The position numbers and the translations under genes are program-made. From positions 1,240,001 to 1,304,000 of the forward strand of contig BLAL01000319.1 of assembly GCA_015698045.1 (NCBI GenBank): 64,000 nucleotides of DNA. Reading direction: 5' to 3'. Shown here in pieces: positions 47,491 to 59,059 of the stretch. Positions within the stretch are counted from its first letter, which is position 1. The number at the start of each line of letters is the position of its first letter. Below the pieces are notes generated by a model. It searched no databases. It was not told the origin of the DNA and saw nothing but the letters and a program-made list of their open reading frames with translations. This DNA comes from Rhizophagus clarus. Its lineage: Eukaryota; Glomeromycota; Glomeromycetes; Glomerales; Glomeraceae.

Positions 47491-48755
47491 AAACAAGCAC
47501 CTGGTTGATCACCGCGTTTACCGAACTATTTATTAGTGGAGCACATTTTTTGTTTATTCGCGGAACTAAATTTATTGACGATCTCTTCTAAGACATATTT
47601 ACGCTAACCTTAAAAAGTGTAATTAACCTTGATTTACATAATGAATGATAAACGGATAAGGGTCTGCTAACATAATTTGTTAATTCACGAATTAAATTAA
47701 TGAATAATTAGTAATTTGACATGCAATTAATCGTAACTCAATTTTTGCGCTTCCAATTAAGGTAAATATTAGATGATCATTTAAAATTAACTTGTAAAGC
47801 ATCATCTTTATTCCAGACAATTTTTAAAAATAAAACTTTTTTACACATATGATCATGGTTAATCGTCGTCTGTAGATTGTCAAATAAAGTTTATTTTTTC
47901 GAAAAATAAGTTCAACTTCTAGTTTACAAATTTAATATTTTTTTAACTTTTTAATGGAATTTGCTTTTGTTTCTTTTGTTTCAGTAATTACTTGTTTTTT
48001 TTCCTGAATGATAAACAATTCTACTCACGTTGGCCACCTCGCCTTTTATTTTAAATCTTTCATCAGAAATTTCCAAAAAGATTCTGATGAGTGGACGACA
48101 ATTTTTTGAGTTACATAATTTACATTAATGAAAATACAACTTTAGTTAGTTAGTGTTCCTGTTTTTTTAACTATCGGAGTACTTTTCAACTAATTATAAC
48201 AAGCACATATGAAATTAGAAATTTAATGATAAAACATTAGCTGTTCTGTTTTCTATTCTGAATTTTCCCAAATCCATTATGCGAATTAAATGTCTACGAT
48301 CAGTGATAACCTGCATTTTTAATGCATGTTGTGTATATTGTCTGATGCTGTTTGATGTACACAACATTTTCGGGATTTCAAAATGAATTTTTCGTTAGTT
48401 TAAATTATAAAAGCACAAAAAAAATCAAATACAAGATTAATAAATTCATTTGTCATTGCTCGATTTGGGAATAAATCGATATGTGCTAGGTTTATGTATT
48501 AATGTATGCATCGGGTAATGTACGATTGGTACTGATTTTACTACATCAAACGAAATTTTTTCGTAACGAATTAATTTCTATCTTTTTATACTAATATTTC
48601 CAGTTTATTTAAACCATTATATAATGATAAATTTAGATTAAAATTTTCATTTGAAACTTATTTTTTGACACATATATAAGAACCGTACCTTCCAAAGAAT
48701 TTTTTAATTTTTTATAATTCCTCCACTTATTATTTATCAACATTTTTTTAAAACA
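47491..48755 (+). promoter_or_regulatory. Module intergenic region and P450 promoter
   Basis: It contains a perfect 10-bp inverted repeat ATGTTGTGTA/TACACAACAT (48326-48335 and 48358-48367), then CATCAAACGAAATTTTTTCG (48545-48564) and a TATA box CATATATAAGAACCGTA at 48671, about 80 bp before the ATG. The same order occurs before the 44624 gene and, decayed, before 51295. Confidence 0.6.
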
Positions 48756-50470
48756 ATGATTACCGAAATTATTTCATCCTTCGGAATTTCCGATATCCCT
48801 TCTCTCTTAATAATTCTTTCAACTATCTATGTATCTCGTTTTTATTATAATTATTTTACTCGTCCTAATCCTTTACCAGGACCATTCCCGCTCCCAATCA
48901 TCGGTAACGCTCATCAACAAATCGGATATGGATTTGATGATTGGTTAATGTCTTTACATAAAAAATATGGTGATATGTTCGAAATAATATTAGCAGGTCA
49001 ACGTTTAATAATATTATGTAAACCTGATTTAATCGAAAATATGAATGTACCTTCAACAAAGACTAAATATCCTATCAGACTACATCAAACGGAAGGATTC
49101 ATGGAATATGGATTTGATGGAGCAGGTGTAGCATTTAATAATGATCATAAATCTTGGAAATATAATCGTCAATTTTTTAGTCAAGCATTAATGACTCCAA
49201 GTTTTAATCGTCAAGCTATTAAATGGACTAATGAATTATGGAATGAAATGGAATCTTATTGGAATAATCTTGGTGAAGATTATGAATTAGACCTTATAAA
49301 ATGGATGCGTAGATTTACAAATGAAATGATTTTTAAAGTTGCTACCGGAACAAAAAATGATGCTATCGTTTCTTATTATAATATTTTAATCAACAATAAT
49401 GAGAAAGTAAATGAAAAATTAAAAGAATCTAAAAATTTCATTGAATCAATTGAAACCTATTTAGAAGGATTATTTTATTTTTTTGCTTTCGGCAAATTTA
49501 TTCGTGATAATTTTCCATTTATTCGTGGAAAAGTTAATAAATTGTTGAAAAATAAAGAATATTTATTTGATAGATTATATACGCTTGTTAAAGAAAGAAG
49601 GATTGAGATTGAAAATACACCATTAGATCAACCACTTCGTCATGATATGTTGACGACTTATATAACTGCGAATACTCCACGTGATATTACCGTTGTAAAA
49701 CATGCTGACGCTGATTTATTAAGACCAATGACTGATAAAGAGATTTTTGGTAATATACTCGAAGCAATGCTTGGAGGCACTGATACTGTAAGTAAAAACT
49801 ATTTTGCTTGATTTAAAAATATGTTCTTAAAATTTTTTGTCTTTCTTTTTTAAAAACTCGTTTTTTTTTAAAATTATAGACGGCAAATTTTGTTTGTTTT
49901 GTTGCATATTATCTTGGACATTATCCTGAAGTGAAACAACGATTAAGACAAGAATTTGATAAAGTTCTTGGGAATGATCTAACAAGACCCATAACATATA
50001 AAGATCTTGATAAATTGGAATATTGTGATGCAGTTACTAAAGAAGTATATCGTCACTTTCCTATAGCTTTTTTTATTGGTCGTATAAATGCTCAACATGA
50101 TAAAGTTGGAGGATATGATTGGCCAGAAGGAACTTCATTTCAAATATTTGTTTCTGCATTAATGAAACATAAAGATTATTGGACTGAACCTGAAAAATTT
50201 GATCCTGATAGATTTTATAGAGTTGAAGAAAGTGATAAATATTTACTTGAAAAGAAAAAAATGAAAAATACTTTTCCAATATTCGGAGGAGGAATTAGAA
50301 TTTGTCCGGGAAGAAAATTAGCAATCATAGAATTAAAATGTTTATTAGTATTAATTTATAGAAAATATGACATAGAATTGGTTGATATGAATGCTCCATT
50401 AAATTATAGTTCTGATTTTATTAATGTTTGTAAAGGGTTAAACGTTAGGATTAAACCAAGAAAATTCTAG
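48756..50470 (+). CDS. Cytochrome P450 monooxygenase, intact
   Basis: Exons 48756-49787 and 49880-50470 (92-bp phase-0 intron) encode 540 residues. Visible parts are an N-terminal signal anchor (about 12-30) and the hinge PNPLPGPFPLPIIG. The I-helix GGTDTT (about 340-345) is completed across the splice junction. ExxR lies at E399/R402, then PEKFDPDRF, and the heme loop FGGGIRICPG with the thiolate Cys at about 486. All family hallmarks are present, so it should be an active heme-thiolate oxygenase anchored in the ER and needing a P450 reductase. The substrate cannot be read from sequence. The start is the first ATG, shared with the 44624 paralogue (MIT.I.SSFGISDIPSLL). It is about 90% alike to that copy by eye. 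Confidence 0.94.
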
Positions 50471-51294
50471 AAAGTAGTATAGAATGTTCCATATATGGGT
50501 TGATACGGGTTGATGGTAAATAAAATATCATGGATTTTTATTAATATTTGTTTATTTATTAATAAATAATTGGCTTCTTCTCCCTGTAAAATTGTTCAGT
50601 TGATATAAATCATTGCAATTCAAGTAGCTCAGTTCGAAATAAATTGCACCACCATATAATCAAACATGGTCAACAGGATGCATTATAGGATTTTACTAAT
50701 TTTCGCTCCACTTTCATGTAATGACGGCAGAAGTTATGGGCCCGAATGACGGCAAAAAAATTTGATCAACCGGACATCTGGAATCAATTAAAATGGCGTA
50801 AATTAACTTAACGTACATTTGATAAAATTACTTTTAAAGTACCTTCATTCTATCAATTATCCATAATCATCATGCTTACTCTATCCTATAGATAAAGCTA
50901 ATTTTATTCGACAAATATATCCGACTTCTTAGCTTTATCGAATTGTTTGATACAACTTCAGTTAGCGTGTAGCCGTGTACCTGTTTTGACCAAGCGAATT
51001 TTATTTAAAATAATCTATTTAAATAACAAATATTAATTAATTATATACACGCAAAATTTGCAAAATTTTCTTTCTGAAATTTTCAATTCCATTATTCGAA
51101 CTAAAATGTCTATGGTTAAGTTGCCTGATGTACTGTACGGGGATTTTTCCGATAATGTAACCCAGTTTGGTGTACGAATTGGTTTACATCAAACGAAACT
51201 TTTATATAACCAATTTCAGTTAGAAAAGTAATCTTTATAAGAGAATTTTTTGATTTATCATCGTTCCCTTTACTTGTTTGATATTTTTAAAATA
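50471..51294. other. Intergenic with decayed P450 promoter
   Basis: Near 51184 CATCAAACGAAACTTTTATA repeats the P450 upstream block in altered form. No BTB relic was seen on the opposite side of this copy. Confidence 0.45.
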
Positions 51295-51434
51295 ATGATT
51301 GCATCAATTATCTCATCTTTCGGAATTTCCGATGTCTCTTCTCTCTTAATAATGCTTTCGACTATCTATTTAACTCCAGGTTCATTTCCACTTCCAATTA
51401 TCATAAATAAATTGGAGGTATAGAGATAAACTGT
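51295..51434 (+). pseudogene. 5' piece of a third P450 copy
   Basis: It starts with ATG and reads MIASIISSFGISDVSSLLIM, then jumps in frame from the anchor to PGSFPLPII (the FYYNYFTRPNPL stretch is deleted). The next about 30 bp are degraded P450 sequence. At 51435 it is interrupted by a TIR transposon; the gene resumes at 61719. Confidence 0.85.
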
Positions 51435-51839
51435 ACTGTACGATCGGCTAAACTGTACTGTACGAGTTTTTTTTTTCAAAATTTATCGTACAGTACAGTA
51501 CAGCACTATATAAAGCGTTATATTGTACTGTACAATAAATTAAAAAAATTCGTACAGTACAGTTTATTACTATACTTAAATATTTTATTTATTTAAATAA
51601 GAAAAGTGCAGTTACAAGTGAATAAAGTTATTAGTATGTAAAAATTATCTACATACCTATTATAAATATAAATTATAACAATTTTTATTAATCATCATTG
51701 CGATTGATTTACATAAAATTCTTTTACAATTTGTTTTATTTCTAATGAGTTTTAAAGGGTATTTTATTTAATATTTTTATAGAATACGATTAATTTAATA
51801 TTTTTTTATTTCCAAAACTGCCTTTTAAACATAGGAAAG

Positions 51840-52450
51840 TAAAAAAGATTATGAGTAGAAATAAGTGTCAGGAATTAAAAAATACGAAAGTAAAGTATTA
51901 GAAAAGAAAAAAAAATGAAGAGATCATCAGGAATGAAAAAAAAATAAAAGGTAAGTGTCAGGAAAAAAAAACAAAGAAAAAAACGCATCAGGATGAAAAA
52001 AAACGAAGAGAAAGCATCAATAACGAAATGGGATGCATCAGGAATGAAAAAAAAATGAAAGAAAGGCGTTAAGGATGAAAAACAACAAAGGGAGACATCA
52101 GAAACGGAAAAACAAAGAGAAGTAGAAGTATCAAAAATGAGAAATAAAAGAGAGATATCAGGAATGAAAAAAAAATGAAAAACAAAAAGAAGTAGGAGTA
52201 TCAGAAATGGAAAACAAAAGAGAAGTATCAGAAATGAAAAAAAATTAAAGGAAGTGTCAAGAACAGAAAGAAAAGAAAGAAAAGTGTCAAAAACGAAAAA
52301 AAACAAAAGGTATCAGAAATAAAGGACAAAAGATGGGACGTATCAGGAATAAAATATAAGAAAGATGTTAGGAATGAAAACAACAAAGAGAAGTGACAGT
52401 AACGAAAAAAAAAACATTAAAAACAAAAATAAAATAAAAAATGAAAACCA
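51840..52450. repeat. Degenerate purine-rich minisatellite
   Basis: Loose ~30-40 bp units built from TATCAGGAATGAAAAAAAA and AAAGAGAAGTA, nearly all A/G on the plus strand. Antisense Phe-rich open frames here (52306-51875) are compositional artefacts. Confidence 0.7.
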
Positions 52451-53209
52451 CCACCCATGAAAAAGAAGAAATTATTAATAAATTTCAAAATCAAGAAGTA
52501 ATAGAAAACAATAGAATAATAAGAAAAAAAGACATACTTCAGTTCCTTAGTAGCTAAAATATTTCAGCAAGAAGCAACTGTGTCGAAATTGTCTAAAAAA
52601 AAACAGTTAGCGAAAGTAAAAAAGCAATAAATAAATAAATAAATAAAACAGTAGAATAGTAAAAAAAAAAAAACAATAAAAACTACCTTGAACTGTACGC
52701 TAGACTGTTCTAAGAAAGTTATTTCAAGCTTTAGAGAAAAGAAAAAAAATACTGTTTCAAAAAATAAAAGAACAAAAAAATAGCACACGGTAAAGAGTAT
52801 GAAAATTTATTTATTTATTTATTTATTTATTTATTGTTATCGATCTGGAAGTTTAGTAAAGAATACAAGTAAAGAAAGAAATCTAATTTAATAGACAACT
52901 ATAAACTAATCTATACTAACAAACACCACCAGGATGTTCCCCGACCGGGACACATATTGTCCGGACAGTCATGAGCTAACCAGATCTATCCATTTCCCTA
53001 TACCGCCCATTGATATCTAAAGACAGCGGCTCGCGCATGTCAGGAGTGAAACTAACAAAATAATCCAGTATGGAGCCCGAGTGGAGGTAATTCGATCCTA
53101 CCACATAAACCAAGCGGCGTATATCATCTCTTCTACGTAAGCCCGGAGGGGAGGAAATACGCGATAAACTAGGCCCCAGGGTGTTATTAGGCTCGTTATC
53201 TTGACGTTG

Positions 53210-56200
53210 TCATTTACGATAAAGTCGTTTATCACGTTTCGTAATTTGTAAAGATTTTTCCCATTGTCTGTAAGCAAGGGCATATTTGCGCCAATATTTT
53301 CTGATGATATTATCCATGAAGGCTGATAGAAAGGTGTTCGTGATGAGACTTTTCACTTTTCTAGACCTAATAAATCTTGCAATCAAGTCCGATAAAGAAT
53401 TGGGTACTGCATTATGTAAAAGGATGTAGAAAGAAGAATTATGTTCTAAATCAAAACAACTGAGCGGGGAGGTAGAAACTGCAGTATTTGCAGACGGAGC
53501 AGTGGCAATCTCTTTGTGAGTCTCGAGAGCCCTGATTAAAACCGATAAGCAGTCCTTATAATCGGCTAGTCTTTCCGTGTGGTGTTGGTGGCATAGTCCC
53601 CAATGAGTATTAGAAACTGAAATAGAATTGCACAATATACAGTTGGAAGGTGTGTCAGGGTAAAGTTTCGGGTAATATAACCGTTGTATATCAACTGTAG
53701 GTAAAATATGTCCTAGGTTCTTGATTTTGAAACCCGTATGTCGGTCATTAACAGCTGAGCAAACAGATCCATCGCAGGATTGAGCAATCCAGTCTTTGGT
53801 AAGCTCCCAATTGATTTTGTCCACTTGGTCAAGAGTAGGTCCAAAAAGATGTGACAACGCTTTGGTTCGTAGTAGCTTCTCGAACGTATGGAGGTTAGTG
53901 ATATGTTGACGATATTTTCTTATATTTTTATCTATAGGACCGTAATTTGCCAGGGTAGGGACCATGATCGGAGCTTGAGAATAGTGTGAAGTAGCTATAC
54001 AGGCGTCTTTAGCAAGACGATCAGCTGTGTCATTATGTAAATGTCCAGAATGCGCCTTAACTTTGTGCATATTCACGCGAAGGGATTTCGTTTTAATAAG
54101 GCGATGTATTAATATCCATAGGCTGAAATTATTCAATTTCATGATTCTTCTTTGTGAAAGATTCGTTCGACCCGTTTTGTTAAAACTATCTATCGCGTTT
54201 TTTGAATCGGTGTAAATTGTCACGTGACAGTGGGTCGGAGCAGCGATAATAGCGGTAAGAATTGCTAGTACTTCAGCTTTAGTTGAGGACGGTAAATGCG
54301 CGGTTGAGCATTGGAAAGTGTTATTTACTGATGAGGAGACTTCCACCCAAGCGGCGCCCATAATAGATTTGTTAGTTCCATCCATCGAAAGGGAGCCATC
54401 TGTATAGAATATAAGTCTATCTCGAAACAAAAATTTAATGATTAGCAAATAGAGCGTGTCTAAACTATGTTGATTACCTTTAAAAATATTATATAAGAAA
54501 TAAAAATGATTCTTGTCTAAATTACAATTCATTGTTAATTCCTGAGGGGAAAATTCATGGTTATATACCAAATCATTATTCATAAAATTAGGATCAGGAT
54601 TAAAATGTGAAAAAGAAGATCTATTTAATTTAAGAAATGAATTATAAGCCATATTATGTAAGGTAATGTGGTGTTTGGTAGGAAATTTCCAAAATTTCTT
54701 TGCGTTAGGGAACTTGCGTTTCATGATGTTCTGGTTATATATTTTAAATTTACAAAGTGATGTCGTCACTATGTGCATTGTGCAAATAAGCGGTCGATCC
54801 ACATTATAAGTGTGAAGAGCACACCCTTTGCATGGTTTTAAGATCGTGGTTTTCTTTCGTGGAGTAATCGCACCTTGTTGTGAATGAGAGGTCCTAGAAT
54901 CGAACAAGGCATCATCTTCCAAGTAACTCTGCACGTAGTGTTGTAACTGCGTCATACTCGGTGTGTCTTTATGATTAATTTGAGTGATGCCTTTACCGTA
55001 AATGGAGGTGTTGCTTTTTGGGTCCCAAAAGATATACCATTGGTTGCGTAATTGGTTCTCTTTATGTGGTAATATGCTAGGTGTTAGGATTAGGAGGTTC
55101 TGTATCGGTAATTCTTTCGGAGGGTTAATTAAACGTCGGTTTGTTGTGGTCCAGATTTCTGTGCTCTCCATTTTCTTTAACCAATTTGGAGGGGCGCCTT
55201 TCCAATTCTTTTGTGCCATTTGTTTCATTTCCGGAAGGGTTAATAGGAATGAGCTATCGTTGGAAATGATTTGGTCCAAAAAGATTAGGCATTTATTTTG
55301 CAAGCTCGAAACATCTGATTTGGTAATGTTAGGAATGTGAAATAATAAAGGGGTACGTCCTCCCATTATCGTGGTATCGTAAACAGGGGTAAACACAATA
55401 TTAAAATTGTTAAAATAGATTAATAGCTTAGAGAGAAAAGTTGTCGCCAATTTTGTTGATTCTAATTTTGTAAGATCATTGTGTGTTGTGAAATGTGGCA
55501 ACCAAAATTCATATTGTGTCGTCAACATTTGAGTCATAGCTATAGGATTTAATAAAGGCGTATTGAACAGTAATTGTGTCATAGCTATGTGCGAATACAT
55601 TTGATTATAAAAAAAATTATTAATCGAAGGTAATAAATAATGATGAATCAATGCATCTGGAGTAGATTTCGGAAGGTGTAAGGATTGTTTGAAGAGTTTT
55701 TTGATAGGTGCCATAATAAAATTGCATTGTTTTATCGTAAAAACTTGAAATTGGTTTCTATACTCCAGGATAGGCATGAGGACTTTATTGGTGATGTAAA
55801 TAATGTGATTATGCGTTAATTTTTTCCTTCTCAAGGTATTGGCGAAAAGTACCACCGTTTGACGTAATTTTTTGAGCGTAGGAGACGGTGAATTAAACGC
55901 ATCTATATAAACTCCTAAGATACGAACTCCTTCTTTCTTTTTATTGATTTTGACCTTCGTAAGTTCTGATCCTAGTGTGAGTTCAATTTCTTTGCCAACG
56001 TACAATTTATTGTTAGTGAGTAATCGATATTTGTCCTTATTAATTTGTATGTTGGCTAGTTCGTAGAATTCGTTGGAAATTTCTAGGAGCGTTTTCATAT
56101 GGGTTAGTGAAGGTGCGACCCATGTGGTGTCGTCCAGATAACTCTGGACAGTCGTCGAATAGGAAACTTTTTGATTGGCTGCGGGGTTCCATATATTTTT

Positions 56201-57709
56201 AATTTGTTGCAGTTCCACAGTGAATGCCAGATCTCGTAATGAATTAATTCTCGCGAACAGTGAATCGTAGTATATGATCCATAGGAGGGGGCTAACTACC
56301 TTTCCTTGGTCTATACCCTGCAGTACTTGATAAGGATCTGAAATATTGTCGTCGTGAAGGATAATACGATTAGTCCGATCGGTGAACAGTTGTAAAATTA
56401 ATTCGATAATGGTCTGGGGAATACGTAGACGTGCCATGGCAAGACGTAAGAGGGAAATGTTTATGCGATCGTAGGCCTTGGAAAGGTCTTGAACGCCAAT
56501 CCAGATTTCCTTCTTATATTTCTTGGCCATTTCTATTGCATGGGGTAAGTGTTGTAGTGGTTGGTATGTAGATTCCCCTAATAGACCTGCACGATTATTA
56601 GGTTGAAGGAAATGTCGTTGTGATAGGATCGTATATAATCTCATTGTTAGGATCTTGATGAAACATTTTCGTAACGTTTCTAAAAGTATAATTGATCTTG
56701 TGTTGTTAATATCACTGCCCCATTCTTTTGGTTTAGGGATAGGAAAGAGTAAGGCCTTCTTCCAGTCTCTTGGTATAGAGCTGGTTCGTAAGCATAGATT
56801 AAAGAGGTCAGTGGTATACTGTATAATATTAGGGTGTACGTGTTTTAGATCTTCATAGGTGATTCCAGAAATGCCGGGTGCTTTGTGATTAGGTAACGAT
56901 TTAAAAGTAGAAAGAATTTCGTCGTTAGTAATTCCTTCCAGAACACAATCATATTGTGACTGGTCGATAGTTTGAATAGGGGCATAATAGGGGCGAAATT
57001 CTACTGGAATATCCTCTAAGATCGAGTAGGGTTTGATTGTTTGTATTAATTCCTCTTTGTTAGGAGATCCTAATAATTGAAAATGTTGAATCGAATGTTG
57101 TTCGATGATTTTAGGGTCTCTTGTTAATGTTATCTCGTTAGGGTCGTCGGATGTTGGTACGAGGAGACGATCTAATCGGATGTGACGTGGTTTTCGATCC
57201 AACAAAGAGTTGATCATCTTCCGTTGATTATTTTCTAAATTATTATTTCGATTTAAAATATGAAAATTAATATTTGTAATGTCGTGTTTAGCGATCGCTG
57301 CTTGTTTGATTTCTTTGGCCATCAATAGGCCTTGTTTAATGCATCGTTTCGTTTGAGTATAGTTCAATTGTGTTATAGAAAGGGGTAAATAATTAAAAAT
57401 TATTTTGTCAAATAGATTATTGGCCTTGTATAACGTTTTCCTTATTACAGGCCATATGTTCCAATAGGCTTGCCATTTCTCCAGAGGAATATTGTCTATA
57501 GTGATGCTCTGACTTTGTTCGTTCTCCATGGCCATTCGGTGAATAATTTTCTTAATACTAAAATTGAGGAGAGCGTGATGTATTTGAAGGATCATATTTT
57601 CTTTTTGTCTGATCGGTAATGGTGTATTGTTTCTATTGGTTGCCTTGATATTGTACTTTGGTATGTATTGAGCTTTCGCGGCTAAGATGGATTTTTTAAT
57701 ATGGTCCAC
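53210..57709 (-). CDS. LINE ORF2, reverse transcriptase and RNase H part
   Basis: An open frame of about 1,500 residues with the RT core in order: LFPIPKPKEWGSDINNTRSI, the catalytic VQDLSKAYDRI (motif A), IDQGKVVSPLLW (motif B) and SYLDDTTW (motif C, YLDD). An RNase H domain follows about residue 1100 with all four acidic positions: FYTDGS, STKAEVLAI, IYTDSKNA and NDTADRLAK. A C-terminal Cys/His cluster (CILCN...HWGLCHQHH) resembles the terminal zinc motif of such LINEs. The apparent GTG start at 57709 is artificial; the frame joins the endonuclease part through a one-base loss in an A-run near 57690. Confidence 0.92.
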   Translation of the reverse strand: MDHIKKSILAAKAQYIPKYNIKATNRNNTPLPIRQKENMILQIHHALLNFSIKKIIHRMAMENEQSQSITIDNIPLEKWQAYWNIWPVIRKTLYKANNLFDKIIFNYLPLSITQLNYTQTKRCIKQGLLMAKEIKQAAIAKHDITNINFHILNRNNNLENNQRKMINSLLDRKPRHIRLDRLLVPTSDDPNEITLTRDPKIIEQHSIQHFQLLGSPNKEELIQTIKPYSILEDIPVEFRPYYAPIQTIDQSQYDCVLEGITNDEILSTFKSLPNHKAPGISGITYEDLKHVHPNIIQYTTDLFNLCLRTSSIPRDWKKALLFPIPKPKEWGSDINNTRSIILLETLRKCFIKILTMRLYTILSQRHFLQPNNRAGLLGESTYQPLQHLPHAIEMAKKYKKEIWIGVQDLSKAYDRINISLLRLAMARLRIPQTIIELILQLFTDRTNRIILHDDNISDPYQVLQGIDQGKVVSPLLWIIYYDSLFARINSLRDLAFTVELQQIKNIWNPAANQKVSYSTTVQSYLDDTTWVAPSLTHMKTLLEISNEFYELANIQINKDKYRLLTNNKLYVGKEIELTLGSELTKVKINKKKEGVRILGVYIDAFNSPSPTLKKLRQTVVLFANTLRRKKLTHNHIIYITNKVLMPILEYRNQFQVFTIKQCNFIMAPIKKLFKQSLHLPKSTPDALIHHYLLPSINNFFYNQMYSHIAMTQLLFNTPLLNPIAMTQMLTTQYEFWLPHFTTHNDLTKLESTKLATTFLSKLLIYFNNFNIVFTPVYDTTIMGGRTPLLFHIPNITKSDVSSLQNKCLIFLDQIISNDSSFLLTLPEMKQMAQKNWKGAPPNWLKKMESTEIWTTTNRRLINPPKELPIQNLLILTPSILPHKENQLRNQWYIFWDPKSNTSIYGKGITQINHKDTPSMTQLQHYVQSYLEDDALFDSRTSHSQQGAITPRKKTTILKPCKGCALHTYNVDRPLICTMHIVTTSLCKFKIYNQNIMKRKFPNAKKFWKFPTKHHITLHNMAYNSFLKLNRSSFSHFNPDPNFMNNDLVYNHEFSPQELTMNCNLDKNHFYFLYNIFKGNQHSLDTLYLLIIKFLFRDRLIFYTDGSLSMDGTNKSIMGAAWVEVSSSVNNTFQCSTAHLPSSTKAEVLAILTAIIAAPTHCHVTIYTDSKNAIDSFNKTGRTNLSQRRIMKLNNFSLWILIHRLIKTKSLRVNMHKVKAHSGHLHNDTADRLAKDACIATSHYSQAPIMVPTLANYGPIDKNIRKYRQHITNLHTFEKLLRTKALSHLFGPTLDQVDKINWELTKDWIAQSCDGSVCSAVNDRHTGFKIKNLGHILPTVDIQRLYYPKLYPDTPSNCILCNSISVSNTHWGLCHQHHTERLADYKDCLSVLIRALETHKEIATAPSANTAVSTSPLSCFDLEHNSSFYILLHNAVPNSLSDLIARFIRSRKVKSLITNTFLSAFMDNIIRKYWRKYALAYRQWEKSLQITKRDKRLYRK

Positions 57710-58971
57710 TTAGTTTCGATGGCTTGAATGGTTGATGTGTGTAATGGGTTCAGTACTGCATCCGCGTATTCTAGGCGGTGGAAAGCCAAGTAGTTTTTCG
57801 TTCCTTCTGTGTACTGTTGCCATAAATCATCATTCATTTTGTGGTAATTGTAAATATTTTTTCATGTGGTGTTCTTGTTTCTGTATATGTTTTGTTTGCG
57901 GTAATGAGGATTTTTGAATATGTAATCGTGGTGAATGATTAGAAAGACGCATTTATGATCAGTATTAAAATGTAAATGCGGATCGATGGTGGCCGTTGAT
58001 GCGTAATAACTGTGGTCTATTAAATTTTGTGTGGTGTATATGTGGTCAATTGCAGATGTAAATTCTTTAGTAGCTGCAGGAGCGTGCGTGGGAAGGTATT
58101 TGTCGTGATGTCGTTTTATCGCGTTCACCATCGATGCCATTTTTAAGATACTATAAATGCGGGCTTTTCATGCGTTATTCTTCTGGTCTTGTTTACATGG
58201 TTGTACGTTGAAGTCACCTAATAAGATTATGTGTGCGTTGGGTTTTGATGAATGAGAGTTGATTAGTGTTTCAATTTGTTTGTAGCATGTGTCTATTTGT
58301 TCTTTTTTCTGATTGTTAGCCGGGATGTAAGTGTTAATAATTAATAGGTGTATTTTTTTAAAGTGGAGTTCCATTGTTAAGATTCTGCCTTTGTGTGTTT
58401 TGATTGTAGAAACTCGTTTTTGTAATTCCTCCTTCATGATTATGCAAACTCCGCTATGTGAGTCCGTGACAGTGTCTCCATTCGTATCTTTGTAAATATA
58501 TAGATTGATATTTTCCTCGTTGTTGGAAACGCTGATTTTCTCCATGTTGGTGAACAAATGAGGATTAGTTATGTGCATTTCTTGGATGGCTAGGATGTCA
58601 TAATTGTTAGTGATAAAATATTCCAGGATGTCAGATTTTTTTTTGTTAAAACCACTTTGTATGTTCAGTGTCCCTATTTTTATGTAATCTTTATCGTAAT
58701 TGTTGTTTTGACTGTTTGGGTTGTATGTAGGGTATGAACCAGGTAGTAAGTCATTGATAGCGTTGAGTATGTCCAGGTCATCATTGTTGTTGATTGTTCG
58801 ATGCTGGAAATTTATGTTAGTATTATTGTTATGGTGGTAGTTGTTTAGGGTGTTATTGTTATTGTTTTGTGTATCTGGTGGTAAGTTCTTAATTTTTTTT
58901 ATTTTTTTATTTTTTGATATATTTTCGTTATTATCGTAACCAGTGTGTTTTCTTTTTGGTTGTACTATCAT
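57710..58971 (-). pseudogene. LINE ORF2, APE-type endonuclease part with two TGA codons
   Basis: It starts MIVQPKRKHTGYDNNENI. The endonuclease motifs are IGTLNIQSGFNKK, DILAIQEMHI (catalytic Glu), NTYIPANN, ILLGDFNVQP, SAIDHIYT and the final TDHKCVF. TGA interrupts the frame at 58168-58170 and again at 57862-57864; both are followed by AAA. After the second TGA the frame continues (KMNDDLWQQYTEGTKNYLAF) to ETKWTILK, where the one-base shift leads into the RT frame. Both TGAs could come from CGA by CpG deamination. Confidence 0.85.
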
Positions 58972-59059
58972 TGATGAATATTTTAGTTGGTGTAGTATGT
59001 GTTTAAAATTATTGTTGGGTTGTGACGTTTTTGGGTTTTCAATAAATCGGTGTCAGTTC

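Noticed and set aside
51875-52306. A Phe-rich minus-strand frame
   Set aside because: It is produced by the A/G-rich minisatellite on the plus strand.
57660-57720. Programmed frameshift between endonuclease and RT parts of the LINE
   Set aside because: The shift sits in a plain A-run and two stop codons also break the same frame, so ordinary decay is more likely.
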